This document shows positions 49,188-58,467 of a DNA stretch of 64,000 nt, piece after piece. Below the pieces are notes generated by a model, which did not search any database, had not been told where the DNA came from, and was given only the letters and a program-made list of their open reading frames with translations. The stretch lies in the NCBI RefSeq assembly GCF_014837245.1, contig NZ_JACYFU010000001.1, forward strand, positions 124,001 to 188,000, in the 5' to 3' direction. The stretch is from Devosia oryzisoli. GTDB lineage: Bacteria > Pseudomonadota > Alphaproteobacteria > Rhizobiales > Devosiaceae. A program made the position numbers and the translations under genes. Each line of letters begins with the position of its first letter. Positions within the stretch are counted from its first letter, which is position 1.

Positions 49188-49927
49188 GGCGCTGCGCCCT
49201 GCTGGGAGACGAGATCGAGAAAGATTTCCTCGAGCGTGGTTTCACGGCCGATGCGCTGACGCAGTTCGGCCAGCGTTCCCTCGGCCACGAGGCGGCCGCC
49301 GGCGATGACGCCGATGCGCTGGGCCATGCGTTCGGCGACTTCGAGAATGTGGGTGGTCATGATGACGGTGACGCCGGAGCGCACCTTGTCGAGCAGCACG
49401 TCCTTGACCTGGCGGGCGGAGCCGGCGTCGAGGCCGGTCAGTGGCTCGTCGAGGATGATGAGCTGCGGGTCATGGACGAGGGCGCCGGCCAAGGCCACCT
49501 TTTGCAGCATGCCCTTGGAGAAGCCGCCGCACAGTTCGTTGGCATGCGGGCGCAGGCCCAGCCAGTCGATGAGTTCATTGGCCACCGCGGCAGCGCGGCG
49601 CGGCTCGACCTGCCAGAGCCCGGCGACGAAATCGAGGTACTCGAGCGGCGTGAGGCGGTCGTAGACCATGGGTTCGTCCGACACCCATGCCGTGACCTGC
49701 TTGGCGGCGACGGGATCGGCGAGGGCGTCGATGCCGAAGATGGAGATCGCGCCAGCGTCGGGTTTCAGCAGGCCCGCCACCATGCGCAGGATCGTCGTCT
49801 TGCCGGCGCCGTTGGGGCCGAGCAGGGCGTAGAACTCGCCGCGCGCGATGGTCAGGTCGATGTTTTCGACGACGGGACGATCAAAGGCCTTGGTGAGCCC
49901 GCGCAGGGCTAGGGCGGGACTGGACAC
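49184..49927 (-). CDS. ABC transporter ATP-binding protein
   Basis: 247 residues. Walker A LLGPNGAGKTTIL, signature GGFSKGMLQKVALA (FSKGM in place of the classical LSGGQ, frequent in ABC-2 exporters), Walker B LIILDEPLTGLD and the switch histidine in MTTHILE. Pairs with the permease encoded next. Confidence 0.93.
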   Translation of the reverse strand: MSSPALALRGLTKAFDRPVVENIDLTIARGEFYALLGPNGAGKTTILRMVAGLLKPDAGAISIFGIDALADPVAAKQVTAWVSDEPMVYDRLTPLEYLDFVAGLWQVEPRRAAAVANELIDWLGLRPHANELCGGFSKGMLQKVALAGALVHDPQLIILDEPLTGLDAGSARQVKDVLLDKVRSGVTVIMTTHILEVAERMAQRIGVIAGGRLVAEGTLAELRQRIGRETTLEEIFLDLVSQQGAAP

Positions 49928-50021
49928 GGCAGGCTCCTGCAGAAATGCCGGAAGCCTAGGCTCCCGGCATTGCCGTGACGTTTAGGGGTGGGGTTAAGAG
50001 AGGGTTACTATGCCGCCAACC

Positions 50022-50453
50022 TCAGGCGACGGTCAGCTTGACGTCGACATTGTTGCGGGTGGCGTTGGAGTAGGGGCAAATCTGATGGGCTTTCTGCACC
50101 AGGTCTTCGGCCTGCGCCCGGTCCAGCCCCGGGATAGTGACCTTGAGTTCGACTGCGATGGCGAAACCGGCGCCATTGGCGTTTTCGCCGAAGGAGACGG
50201 CGGCATCGATGGTGGTGTCGTCCGGCACCTTCACCTTTTCGCCACGGGCAACGGCCTTCAGCGCGCCCAGGAAGCAGGCGGAGTAGCCGGCCGCGAAGAG
50301 CTGCTCGGGATTGGTGCCCGGACCGTCATTGCCGCCCATGGCCTTCGGCGTGTCGAGGGTGACTTCGAGACGGCCATCGTCGGTCTTGCTGGTGCCGGTG
50401 CGGCCGCCGGTGGTGTGGGCGTGGGCGGTGTAGACTGCAGACTTGATGCTCAT
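50022..50453 (-). CDS. ohr: Organic hydroperoxide resistance protein (Ohr)
   Basis: 143 residues of the OsmC/Ohr fold. The peroxidatic cysteine is Cys60 (FAAGYSACFLGALK) and the resolving one is Cys126 (HQICPYSNATR). Reduces organic hydroperoxides with lipoyl partners. Divergent from a MarR-type regulator across a 93-base spacer that holds an OhrR-like operator. Confidence 0.95.
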   Translation of the reverse strand: MSIKSAVYTAHAHTTGGRTGTSKTDDGRLEVTLDTPKAMGGNDGPGTNPEQLFAAGYSACFLGALKAVARGEKVKVPDDTTIDAAVSFGENANGAGFAIAVELKVTIPGLDRAQAEDLVQKAHQICPYSNATRNNVDVKLTVA

Positions 50454-50487
50454 GGTGTTCTCCGTCGTTGGTTCGGTTTATATAGCG

Positions 50488-50517
50488 CACGATTTAATTG
50501 TACGCAATGCAATTTTC
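50488..50517. promoter_or_regulatory. Probable OhrR operator between ohr and ohrR
   Basis: AATTG (50496-50500) and CAATT (50510-50514) form an inverted repeat spaced by 9 bases, in an AT-rich stretch of an otherwise GC-rich gap. OhrR operators of alphaproteobacteria have the same AATTG/CAATT half-sites. It lies where it can cover both promoters. Confidence 0.65.
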
Positions 50518-50546
50518 CATGGTAGAATGTCGGCTAGAGGTGATGA

Positions 50547-50993
50547 ATGGCGCAGGACTGGATGCCGACGATCGACAAGATGCTGTGCTTTGCGGTCTAT
50601 TCCGCGAGCCACGCCTTCACGCGCTTCTACAAGCCGCGGCTGGATGCGCTGGACCTCACCTATCCGCAATATCTGGCCTTTCTCGTGCTGTGGGAGAAGG
50701 ACAACCTGACGGTCAAGGCGCTGGGGGAGAAACTGTTCCTCGATTCGGGGACCATCACGCCCCTCATCAAGCGGCTCGAGGGGCGTGGTCTCGTGACGCG
50801 ACACCGGGACGATGAGGATGAGCGGCAGGTTCGCCTTCGCCTGACCGATGCCGGACGGGCGCTGGAGAAGCAGGCGATGGCGATCCCTCTGGCGGTGATC
50901 GAAGGCACCGGATTGGGTCTCAACGAGGAGCATGCGCTGAGGGCGCAATTGCGGATGTTGCGCGATCGGCTGGACGCCGCGCTGCCGGAGTGA
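50547..50993 (+). CDS. ohrR: MarR-family organic-peroxide sensor (OhrR)
   Basis: 148 residues with winged helix: LTVKALGEKLFLDSGTITPLIKRLEGRGLV. The sensing cysteine is Cys14 in DKMLCFAVYSASHAF, as in OhrR. GAGGTGATG precedes the ATG. Represses ohr and itself until oxidised by organic peroxide. Confidence 0.93.
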   Translation: MAQDWMPTIDKMLCFAVYSASHAFTRFYKPRLDALDLTYPQYLAFLVLWEKDNLTVKALGEKLFLDSGTITPLIKRLEGRGLVTRHRDDEDERQVRLRLTDAGRALEKQAMAIPLAVIEGTGLGLNEEHALRAQLRMLRDRLDAALPE

Positions 50994-50999
50994 GGCCGT

Positions 51000-51977
51000 C
51001 TATTGCAGCCCGACGGGGTCGACGATCCCGCCGCGACAGCCGCGCTGGCCGGGCTGGGCGGCCTTGAGCCAGGACGTCAGGTCAGCCGGCTGCGCCATGT
51101 CACCAGCAAGCGCGATGGTGAGTTCGGTGATGATGGTGCGGCGGCCATCGGCTTCGCAGCCGATTTCGACGCGCTCACCGGCACCGGGGCCGAAGCTGCG
51201 ATCGAAGGCGGAGCGGATCTGGTGGGCGCTCAACTCGCCGCCGGCGCTGTTGGCGAAGAGGGCAGCGACGCCGGAGGCATTGAGGTCCTCCATCAGCGCC
51301 AGCGCATCCCGGTAGTAGGCGTCGGCATCGGTGCCGTAGCAGGTGCCGTGCTTGATCCATTCGTAGCGGTCGAGGCCCGAACGAGTGCCGGGCATGACCC
51401 GCTCGAGGTCGCGTGCCGTGTCGCGTGCCAGATCGAGCCGCGGCAGGTCGCGCCAGCGCCCGTCTTCGGCGGCCCAGCGATCAGCGTCGGAGACCTCGCA
51501 ATAGGTGTTGCCGATCGGCTGCGGCCAGAGGCCGTGGAGGGAGAAGGCCCTGGCGGAAACATCGCCCGCGCGTTGGTTGCGGCATTCGCTCTTGCGCGGC
51601 GCGGTCTCGCAGAAGGCCGGCTGCCAGTTGACGGCGAGGACGTATTGCCTTGGTGCGGGCCGCGGCTGCCGGGCGATGGGCGTGGGCCAGCGGCCGAAGG
51701 TTTCCGAGCGGGTGCCGCACCCGATTTCCACCCAGCGCCGCTCCGGATCGACTCCGGGAATGACGATCCAGAAATGGGTCGGGCGGGCGGTGTTGCCGGC
51801 CAGAAGCTCGTATCCGGTGCCCGGCTCGGTGCGGACGTCGCCGGGATTGGTGCCGCGGCGCATGGACTGGAGGGCGGGGCAGGCTTTCGTTGCCGTGAAG
51901 GTGCCGGTGAGGGGAACTTCGCCCTGGGCCGGGAGGCAGAGCAGGGCGAGGGCGAGCAGGATCAACAGGCGGCGCAT
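51000..51977 (-). CDS. Ribonuclease T2 family protein with N-terminal SH3-like extension
   Basis: 325 residues; signal peptide MRRLLILLALALLCLPAQG. About residues 25-110 form an extra module (CPALQSMRRGTNPGDVRTEP, ending GCGTRSETFG) of SH3-like character. The T2 domain has both active-site segments, FSLHGLWPQ and EWIKHGTCYG. Periplasmic RNA degradation to 3'-nucleotides via 2',3'-cyclic intermediates. The next gene upstream is a nucleotidase able to act on those products. Confidence 0.93.
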   Translation of the reverse strand: MRRLLILLALALLCLPAQGEVPLTGTFTATKACPALQSMRRGTNPGDVRTEPGTGYELLAGNTARPTHFWIVIPGVDPERRWVEIGCGTRSETFGRWPTPIARQPRPAPRQYVLAVNWQPAFCETAPRKSECRNQRAGDVSARAFSLHGLWPQPIGNTYCEVSDADRWAAEDGRWRDLPRLDLARDTARDLERVMPGTRSGLDRYEWIKHGTCYGTDADAYYRDALALMEDLNASGVAALFANSAGGELSAHQIRSAFDRSFGPGAGERVEIGCEADGRRTIITELTIALAGDMAQPADLTSWLKAAQPGQRGCRGGIVDPVGLQ

Positions 51978-52129
51978 GGCATCTCTTTTCTCAGAACCAT
52001 GACGCCCGTTGAGCGGTGATGCAACACCCCCTCGATGGCGGGAGGGGGGCAAGGGTCGGAGGCTGGGGGCTCTCGTACCCCCTCCCGGCCTCCCCCTGAA
52101 AGGGGGAGGGGTGGTTTGGTGCCAGGCGG
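51978..52129. repeat. Intergenic with REP-like palindrome
   Basis: Palindrome CCTCCCCCT-GAA-AGGGGGAGG at 52089-52109 within CCCGGCCTCCCCCT, the same family as near 6.4 kb. A weaker CCCCCTCG...GGGAGGGGGG pairing precedes it. No gene. Confidence 0.65.
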
Positions 52130-54109
52130 CTACAGGGCGATGCGGTAGATGCCGAAGCCGTCTTCGTTGGTGTCGCCGGTGGGCTCGATATCGATGGCCG
52201 TGACGTCCGCGACATGTTCGGCCGCCTTGGGGCCGGTGGCGAAGAGCACGGTGGTGTCGCCGATCGGGGCGAGGGACCAGTTGCTGTCAGCCTTGGGATC
52301 GATCGTGCCCTGGTCGACGATGTAGCGGATGATGATGTCGCGGTTGGTATCGGGACCCTTGAAGACGATGACGTCGGGACCGATGCCCGGGAAGTTGCCA
52401 CCGCCGCCGGCGCGGTAGTTGTTGGAGGCGACGACGAACTTCTGTTCCGGATCGATCGCCTTGCCGTCATACATCAGGTCGACGATGCGGTTGGCGTCCG
52501 GGTTGAGCGTTTCCTTGCCGTCGGCCGAATATCTCGAGGGCTGGGTGACGTCGATCTTGTAGGTAACGCCGTCGATCACGTCGAAATTGTAGGACGGGAA
52601 CGTCATGTCGATGAGTTCGGCGTCGGTGGCGCCCTTCTCGACCTGGTTGAAGATGCCGGCCGAGCGTTCGAGCCAGTTCTTCACGTCCGCGCCGGTGATG
52701 ACGACGGCCTGGATGGTGTTGGGGTAGAGGTAAAGGTCCGCCACGTTCTTGATGGCGACGGGGCCGACGGGGACGTCGGTGTAGTAGTCCGGCCCCCCGC
52801 GGCCGCCGGCCTTGAACGGGGCTGCTGCCGAAAGGATCGGCAGGCTTTCCCACTCGGTGCCCTTCATCATCTGCGCGATGTACCAGGTCTGGGCCTGGCT
52901 CACGATCTGGACGGACGGATCGTCGGCAACGAGCGCGAAATAGGAGTGCAGCGGGGCCGCGGTTTCACCGACCGGGCGGCGCACATAGTCGATGGTTTGC
53001 TGGTGGTCTTCCTCGGCGGCGTCGATGACCTCCGCCTCGTCTTCAACCAGCGGCTGCACCTTGCCCTCGACCCGCTCGTAGATCGGGCGCGCTTCGGAGG
53101 TGTGGGACACGATGGACCATTTGCCGTCCGCGTCCTGCTCGAGCAGGAGGTCGACAAGGCCCATATGGCTGCCCCAGAAGCCGGGCATGACGGCGGGCTT
53201 GCCGGCCAGCGTGCCCTTTTCGAGGTCGACGCCCTCGATGCCGGCGAAATCTTCCGAGTTGGGGAAGACCAGATGCTGGTGACCCGTGAGCACCACATCG
53301 AGGCCATCCACGGCGGCCAGTTGCAGGGCGGCGTTTTCGGCACCCGGACCCTGATCGGCGGCGATGCCGGAATGGCAGAGGGCAACGACAATGTCCGCGC
53401 CTTCCTCCTTCATCCGGGGGATGTAGGCCTGGGCTGTCTCGACGATGTCACGCGTATTGACCTTGCCTTCGAGGTTGCTCGCATCCCAGGTCATGATCTG
53501 CGGCGGCAGGAAGCCGATGATGCCGACCTTGATCGTGCGCGAGCCGCCATTGCCATCGGTCAGCTCTTTTTCGACGATCATGTAGGGGTCGATATAGGTG
53601 TCGTCGCTGAGCGGATCGGCGGCCAGTTCACCGCGCACCAGATTGGCGGAGACGAACGGGAAGGTGGCGCCGGCGCGGGCCTTGTCGAGAAACTCGAGGC
53701 CGTAGTTGAATTCATGGTTGCCGAAGGTGCTCGCCTCGTAGCCCAGGGTGTTCATGGCGGCGATGATGGGGTGGACGTTGTCGTCGAGGCCCTTCTCGTA
53801 GGCGATGTAGTCGCCCATCGGATTGCCCTGGATGATGTCGCCATTGTCGACCAGCATGGAATTGCCCGCTTCCGCGCGAATCGCCTCGATGATCGAGGCC
53901 GTGCGCGCCAGACCCATGGTGTCGTTGGGGGCATCGGCGAAGTAGTCGTAGGGGAAGACCGCGACGTGCAGGTCCGTGGTCTGGAGGAGGCGCAGATGCG
54001 CCTGGTTGGATTGGGCGCTGACCGCGAAGGGGTGCAGCACGGCCATGGCGCCCACGCTGGCGGAACCTGCCAGGAAGGTGCGCCGCGAAATCCGGGGAAG
54101 GAAATTCAT
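52130..54109 (-). CDS. Tat-exported 2',3'-cyclic-nucleotide phosphodiesterase/5'- or 3'-nucleotidase
   Basis: 659 residues. Twin-arginine signal [18 protein letters not shown]. The metallophosphatase domain shows [46 protein letters not shown] and LTGHQHL, the five dinuclear metal-ligand motifs; the C-terminal nucleotidase domain (about 350-620) contains [13 protein letters not shown]. Matches CpdB-type enzymes. It lies behind a RutR-like operator, on the same strand as the RNase T2 gene. Confidence 0.92.
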   Translation of the reverse strand: MNFLPRISRRTFLAGSASVGAMAVLHPFAVSAQSNQAHLRLLQTTDLHVAVFPYDYFADAPNDTMGLARTASIIEAIRAEAGNSMLVDNGDIIQGNPMGDYIAYEKGLDDNVHPIIAAMNTLGYEASTFGNHEFNYGLEFLDKARAGATFPFVSANLVRGELAADPLSDDTYIDPYMIVEKELTDGNGGSRTIKVGIIGFLPPQIMTWDASNLEGKVNTRDIVETAQAYIPRMKEEGADIVVALCHSGIAADQGPGAENAALQLAAVDGLDVVLTGHQHLVFPNSEDFAGIEGVDLEKGTLAGKPAVMPGFWGSHMGLVDLLLEQDADGKWSIVSHTSEARPIYERVEGKVQPLVEDEAEVIDAAEEDHQQTIDYVRRPVGETAAPLHSYFALVADDPSVQIVSQAQTWYIAQMMKGTEWESLPILSAAAPFKAGGRGGPDYYTDVPVGPVAIKNVADLYLYPNTIQAVVITGADVKNWLERSAGIFNQVEKGATDAELIDMTFPSYNFDVIDGVTYKIDVTQPSRYSADGKETLNPDANRIVDLMYDGKAIDPEQKFVVASNNYRAGGGGNFPGIGPDVIVFKGPDTNRDIIIRYIVDQGTIDPKADSNWSLAPIGDTTVLFATGPKAAEHVADVTAIDIEPTGDTNEDGFGIYRIAL

Positions 54110-54268
54110 CGATGGTCTCCGTTGATTGCCCTGCCACCGGGGGCCGCGCTCCCGGCGTTGCCGGCTTTGCCGCCGGTTCGTGGCGCTCGCGCGGCGGCGC
54201 AAGCGGGCTCGCTCATGCCCTGTTGCGATGACGCTGGCATGACGGCGCGACGGAGACGCTATGCAGTT

Positions 54269-54284
54269 TTGACCAGATGGTCAA
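54269..54284. promoter_or_regulatory. RutR-like operator upstream of the nucleotidase
   Basis: TTGACCA-GA-TGGTCAA is a perfect 7+2+7 palindrome and equals the consensus reported for RutR (TTGACCAnnTGGTCAA), a pyrimidine-sensing TetR-family repressor. On the minus strand its half-site TTGACC can serve as a -35, with TAGCGT 17 bases further as a weak -10. Confidence 0.6.
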
Positions 54285-54308
54285 TTTAAGACAGTTGGGC
54301 CAGAGCCG

Positions 54309-55220
54309 TCAGCCCTGGACCAGCTGCGGATCGACCAGCGCCCCTTTGTGGCCGATGACGATGCCGGCGGTCCGATGGGCGGCTTCGAGGGCCTCGCGCA
54401 GGGACTTGCCCTGCAGCCGTGCGGCCAAATAGGCGCCGTTGAAGCTGTCGCCGGCGCCGGTGGCGTCGACCACCTTGGCACCGGGCGGGGGCGCCATGCG
54501 GATCCGTTCGGACGCCGTGGCGGCCAGCGCCTCCTTGCTGCCGTCCTTGACCACCACCTCCTCGACGCCCAGTTCGAGGTAGCGATCGGCCGTGTCATCG
54601 ATGGAGGTGTCGCCGAACAGCGGGGCCTCGTCGGTGTGGGTGGGCAGGACAATGTCGCAGAGGCTGGCAGCGGCGGTCAGGACGCCGGCCATGACGCGGG
54701 GGCTCGACCAGAGGGCTGGCCGCAGATTGGTGTCGAAGGCGATCCTGGCGCCGTTGTCGCGCGCCTTGACGATGGCGCCGAGCAGGCGGCCACGGGCGCG
54801 GGGGGCCAGGATGGCGAGGGTGATGCCGGAAAAATAGACGAGTTCGGCGCCCTCGACGGCTGTTGCCAGCGCGGCCTTGTCGTCGGCCAGGAGCTTGGCG
54901 GCAGAGGTGTCGCGCCAGTAGGTGAAGTGCCGGTCGCCGTGTTCCTGGTGAATGAGGTAGAGGCCGGGGCGGCGGTTGGGAATGGTCTGGATGTGACCGG
55001 TGCCGATCTGGTGCTGCGCAAGGAAGGTGCGGATATCGCCCGAGTAGCGATCCTCGCCAAGGGCCGTGGCGTAGTCGACCGACCAGTCGGCGCCGAGAAG
55101 GGCGCGCAAATACCAGGCAGTGTTGAGCGTGTCGCCGGCGTAGCCGAGGCGATAGGTGCGGTCTTCGCCGCCGCTCATCTCGACCATGCATTCTCCGATG
55201 GAGACGATCCGTCCTGCCAC
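54309..55220 (-). CDS. kdgK: PfkB family sugar kinase, probable 2-dehydro-3-deoxygluconokinase
   Basis: 303 residues from a GTG at 55220 with GGGAGAG upstream; the frame extends far further but only as antisense of the neighbouring dehydrogenase. SIGECMVEMSGG is the KDG-kinase start and DATGAGDSFNGAYLA the PfkB signature with the catalytic aspartate. Phosphorylates KDG in hexuronate breakdown. The divergent gene encodes a fructuronate/mannitol-type dehydrogenase. Confidence 0.88.
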   Translation of the reverse strand: MAGRIVSIGECMVEMSGGEDRTYRLGYAGDTLNTAWYLRALLGADWSVDYATALGEDRYSGDIRTFLAQHQIGTGHIQTIPNRRPGLYLIHQEHGDRHFTYWRDTSAAKLLADDKAALATAVEGAELVYFSGITLAILAPRARGRLLGAIVKARDNGARIAFDTNLRPALWSSPRVMAGVLTAAASLCDIVLPTHTDEAPLFGDTSIDDTADRYLELGVEEVVVKDGSKEALAATASERIRMAPPPGAKVVDATGAGDSFNGAYLAARLQGKSLREALEAAHRTAGIVIGHKGALVDPQLVQG

Positions 55221-55316
55221 GCTGCTCTCCCTGTGTCGCTTGCGGCCACTATGCTGACGGCGGGCTCTTTCGCCAAGCCGTGATGGTGGATATAGCGGAG
55301 CCGCTAGCAGCCATGC

Positions 55317-55332
55317 AACTTCCATACAAGTT
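55317..55332. promoter_or_regulatory. Candidate GntR-type operator between kdgK and the dehydrogenase
   Basis: AACTT-CCATAC-AAGTT, a 5-bp dyad with a 6-base spacer, close to the AACTTGTATACAAGTT type of site used by FadR/UxuR-like GntR regulators of hexuronate genes. It lies 45 bases upstream of the dehydrogenase ATG. No GntR gene is in the window. Confidence 0.4.
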
Positions 55333-55376
55333 CGGAAGGCCCTATGGTGCGCGCAAATCGATCGCCGGAGTTTTTC

Positions 55377-56843
55377 ATGACGCGCCTCAGCACGAGCACA
55401 CTCGCCACCCTCACCGATGCGGTCACCGTGCCGGGATACGACCGCGGGCAGGTGACACCCGGCATCGTCCATCTCGGCATCGGGGCGTTTCATCGTGCGC
55501 ATATGGCGGTCTATGTGGATGACCTGCTGAGCCAGGATCCTCATTGGGGAATCGTGGGCGCGAGCCTGCGCCGCCCCGATACGAAGGAAGCGCTGGAGCC
55601 GCAGGATGGGCTCTACACCATTGCGGTGCGCGATGCGGCGGGCACGCATCCGCGCGTCATCGGGTCGATCCTCAAGGTGATGGACGCCAATACCGAGCGC
55701 GACGCGCTGCTGGCGCTGATGGCCGACCCGGCGATCCGCATCGTGTCGCTGACGGTGACCGAGAAAGGGTACTGCCACGATCCGGCAACGGGCGAACTGG
55801 ACGAGAAGCATCCCGATATCGCGCATGACCTTGCCAACCCGAACGCGCCCCGATCGGCGCCCGGGATACTGGTGGAAGCGCTGGCCCGGCGGCGGGCGGC
55901 AGGCATCGCGCCGTTCACCGTGATGAGCTGCGACAACCTGCCGAGCAACGGCGAGACGGCCAAGCGGATCGTGTCGCGCTTCGCAGCGCTGCGCGATGCA
56001 GGCCTCGGCGCCTGGGTGGAGGACGTGGCGTTTCCCTCGACCATGGTGGATCGCATCGTGCCCTCGACCACCGACGCCGACCGGGACGAGGTGGCCCGGC
56101 TGATCGGGGCGGAGGATGCCTGGCCGATCATGACCGAGCCGTTCACGCAGTGGGTGATCGAGGATCATTTCCCGGCCGGCCGACCGGCGTTCGAGCGGGC
56201 GGGGGCGCAGCTGGTGGAGGACGTCGAGCCGTTCGAGCTGATGAAGCTGCGCATGCTCAATGGCTCGCACTCGACCATGGCCTATGCCGGGTATCTGGGG
56301 GGCTATCAGTATATTTCCGACGTCATGGGGGACGAGGCCTATGTTCGGCTGATCCACGGGCTGATGACCGAGGAGGTGATGCCGACGCTCGACATGCCGG
56401 GCACCGACCTTGGCGCCTATCGCGACGAACTGCTGGAGCGGTTCCGTAATCCGGCGCTCAAGCACCGGACCTGGCAGATCGCCATGGACGGGACGCAAAA
56501 GCTGCCCCAGCGACTGCTCGGCACCATCCGCGACCGGCTGGCCAGGGGGCAGGGAATCGAGCGGCTGGCGCTCGGGGTGGCGGCGTGGATGCGCTACGTT
56601 ACCGGCGTCGACGAAAAGGGCGAGGACATCGACGTGCGCGATCCGCTGGCGCTGCGGATGCACGCCATCGCGGCCGATGCGGGTGATGACGCGGAAGCGC
56701 TGTTCGAGGGTCTGGTCGGCCTCAGCGGCGTGTTCGGGACAGATCTGCCGGACAATGCCGCCTTCCGCACGGCCGTTGTCGGGCATCTCGAAAGCCTGTT
56801 CGACCGTGGCGCGCGGGAGACGGTTGCATCGCTGACGCGCTGA
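55377..56843 (+). CDS. Mannitol dehydrogenase family protein (fructuronate reductase type)
   Basis: 488 residues from MTRLSTSTLATLTDAVTV. The NAD-binding GIVHLGIGAFHRAHMAVYVD is the family start; FTVMSCDNLPSNG and PFTQWVIED and the catalytic-lysine helix MKLRMLNGSHSTMAYAG are well preserved. The family includes UxuB, MtlK and altronate dehydrogenases; the neighbouring KDG kinase favours a hexuronate role. An ATG at 55344 would add 11 residues. Confidence 0.88.
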   Translation: MTRLSTSTLATLTDAVTVPGYDRGQVTPGIVHLGIGAFHRAHMAVYVDDLLSQDPHWGIVGASLRRPDTKEALEPQDGLYTIAVRDAAGTHPRVIGSILKVMDANTERDALLALMADPAIRIVSLTVTEKGYCHDPATGELDEKHPDIAHDLANPNAPRSAPGILVEALARRRAAGIAPFTVMSCDNLPSNGETAKRIVSRFAALRDAGLGAWVEDVAFPSTMVDRIVPSTTDADRDEVARLIGAEDAWPIMTEPFTQWVIEDHFPAGRPAFERAGAQLVEDVEPFELMKLRMLNGSHSTMAYAGYLGGYQYISDVMGDEAYVRLIHGLMTEEVMPTLDMPGTDLGAYRDELLERFRNPALKHRTWQIAMDGTQKLPQRLLGTIRDRLARGQGIERLALGVAAWMRYVTGVDEKGEDIDVRDPLALRMHAIAADAGDDAEALFEGLVGLSGVFGTDLPDNAAFRTAVVGHLESLFDRGARETVASLTR

Positions 56844-56915
56844 AGACGGAACCGGCGCTCGGGCTCAAGACTTGTTGCTGTCGGCGGTGGGTAACCGGGT
56901 TGTGAGGCAAAGACG

Positions 56916-57842
56916 ATGAAGTGGCGCGGGCGCGCAGGCAGCAGCAATATCGAGGATCGGCGTGGAGCCCGTGGCGGCATGGGCGGTTTCGGCACCGGGG
57001 GCGGTGGCTTGGGCCGCGGCGGGTTCCGCATTCCCACCGGCGGCCGGACGGCCCGGGGCGGCATGGGTAGCGTCATCGGCATCATCGTGGTGCTGGGGAT
57101 CATCTGGTTCATCACGGGGCAGAACCCGCTCGACATGCTGGCGGGCAATTCCGGCTCCAGCGCCCCGAGCACGCAGTCGAGCTATCTTCCTGCCGATGGC
57201 AGCGAGGACGAGCTGCGCAATTTCGTGGGCGTGGTGGTCAAGGAGACCGAGGATCTCTGGAACCAGCAGTTCTCGGCGATCGGGGAGACTTACGCCGAGC
57301 CTCAGGTGGTGCTGTTCACCGGGCAGACGCAATCGGGATGCGGCGTGGCGGATGCGCGGACGGGTCCGTTCTATTGCCCCGAGGACCAGCAGGTCTATAT
57401 CGACCTGGGCTTTTACGACCAGTTGCGGACGCAGTTCGGTGCGCCAGGGGATTTCGCGCAGGCCTATGTGCTGGCCCATGAAATCGGCCACCATGTGCAG
57501 AACGTGCTGGGCGTGCTGCCCGAGTTCAATCGCGCCCGGCAGAGCATGAGCCAGGAACAGGCCAACGCCTATTCGGTGCGGGTGGAACTGCAGGCCGACT
57601 GCTATGCCGGGGTGTGGGCGAACTTTGCCGGTCAGGAAGACCTGCTCGAAAATGGCGATATCGAAGAAGCCATCAACGCGGCAGACCAGATCGGCGACGA
57701 CACGCTGCAAAAGCGCATGCAGGGCTATGCCGTGCCCAAGACCTTCAACCACGGCACGTCGGAACAGCGGAAGACCTGGTTCGAGACGGGCTATCGCTCG
57801 GGCGATCCGGGCAGTTGCGACACCTTCTCCGGCACCGTCTAG
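56916..57842 (+). CDS. YpfJ-like neutral zinc metallopeptidase
   Basis: 308 residues. A Gly/Arg-rich N-terminus (GGFGTGGGGLGRGGFRIP), a membrane helix (VIGIIVVLGIIWFITG), and a YpfJ domain with the metal motif AHEIGHH and downstream RVELQADCYAGVWA. Fixed to the inner membrane, activity outward. Family function poorly defined. Confidence 0.9.
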   Translation: MKWRGRAGSSNIEDRRGARGGMGGFGTGGGGLGRGGFRIPTGGRTARGGMGSVIGIIVVLGIIWFITGQNPLDMLAGNSGSSAPSTQSSYLPADGSEDELRNFVGVVVKETEDLWNQQFSAIGETYAEPQVVLFTGQTQSGCGVADARTGPFYCPEDQQVYIDLGFYDQLRTQFGAPGDFAQAYVLAHEIGHHVQNVLGVLPEFNRARQSMSQEQANAYSVRVELQADCYAGVWANFAGQEDLLENGDIEEAINAADQIGDDTLQKRMQGYAVPKTFNHGTSEQRKTWFETGYRSGDPGSCDTFSGTV

Positions 57843-57851
57843 CACGATGGG

Positions 57852-57883
57852 AACGCCCGCAACGATGTGAAGTTGCGGGCGTT
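57852..57883. terminator. Strong 12-bp hairpin after the metallopeptidase
   Basis: AACGCCCGCAAC-GATGTGAA-GTTGCGGGCGTT, perfect arms, 9 bases after the stop. No T-run follows on the plus strand, so it may slow rather than end transcription. Confidence 0.6.
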
Positions 57884-57906
57884 GCTGCACCAAGAGGGAG
57901 GGCGCA

Positions 57907-58413
57907 ATGCAAGCCAATCTGGCCAGGATCAGCTACGAGTTTTTCGCCGACGACGGGCATTTTCCGAACAGCACCCTGCCCGTCGTGATCTATGGCCAGG
58001 CGGTGGCCGAGCCGTCGCCGGAGGCGATGGAGGCTCTATTCGATGCCAATGACTGGCCGAGCGCCTGGCGCTATGGCGTTTATGACTACCATCATTTCCA
58101 TTCCACGGCGCACGAGGTGCTGGGCGTGGCGCGGGGTTCGGCCAGCCTGCATCTGGGCGGGCCGGAGGGCCGGATCTACGACGTGAGGGCCGGCGACGTG
58201 ATCCTCCTGCCGGCAGGCACCGGGCACAAGAATATGGGGTCGAGCCCGGACTTCCTGGTGGTTGGGGCCTACCCGCCCGGAACAAGCGCCGACATGCTGT
58301 ATGGCAAGGCGGGGGAGCGGCCCGGCGCAGACGAGCGCATCGCCAAGGTGCCGCTGCCCAAGACGGACCCGGTGGGCGGGCAGGGTGGCCCCGTGCTCGA
58401 GAAGTGGGGGTAG
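57907..58413 (+). CDS. Cupin domain protein
   Basis: 168 residues. HHFHSTAHEVLGVARGSASL is cupin motif 1 (HxH..E) and GDVILLPAGTGHKN motif 2. GAGGGAGGG precedes the ATG. A small YjlB-like metal-dependent cupin of unknown reaction. Confidence 0.85.
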   Translation: MQANLARISYEFFADDGHFPNSTLPVVIYGQAVAEPSPEAMEALFDANDWPSAWRYGVYDYHHFHSTAHEVLGVARGSASLHLGGPEGRIYDVRAGDVILLPAGTGHKNMGSSPDFLVVGAYPPGTSADMLYGKAGERPGADERIAKVPLPKTDPVGGQGGPVLEKWG

Positions 58414-58467
58414 CGTCGGAGGGCGCGACGGCCTAAGCAGGGCGGCATTCCGCTCCCCGTTAGGCCC

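Noticed and set aside
54309-56786. 825-codon version of the sugar kinase
   Set aside because: Only the last 303 codons are kinase; the rest is antisense of the dehydrogenase. The GTG at 55220 has a good ribosome site.
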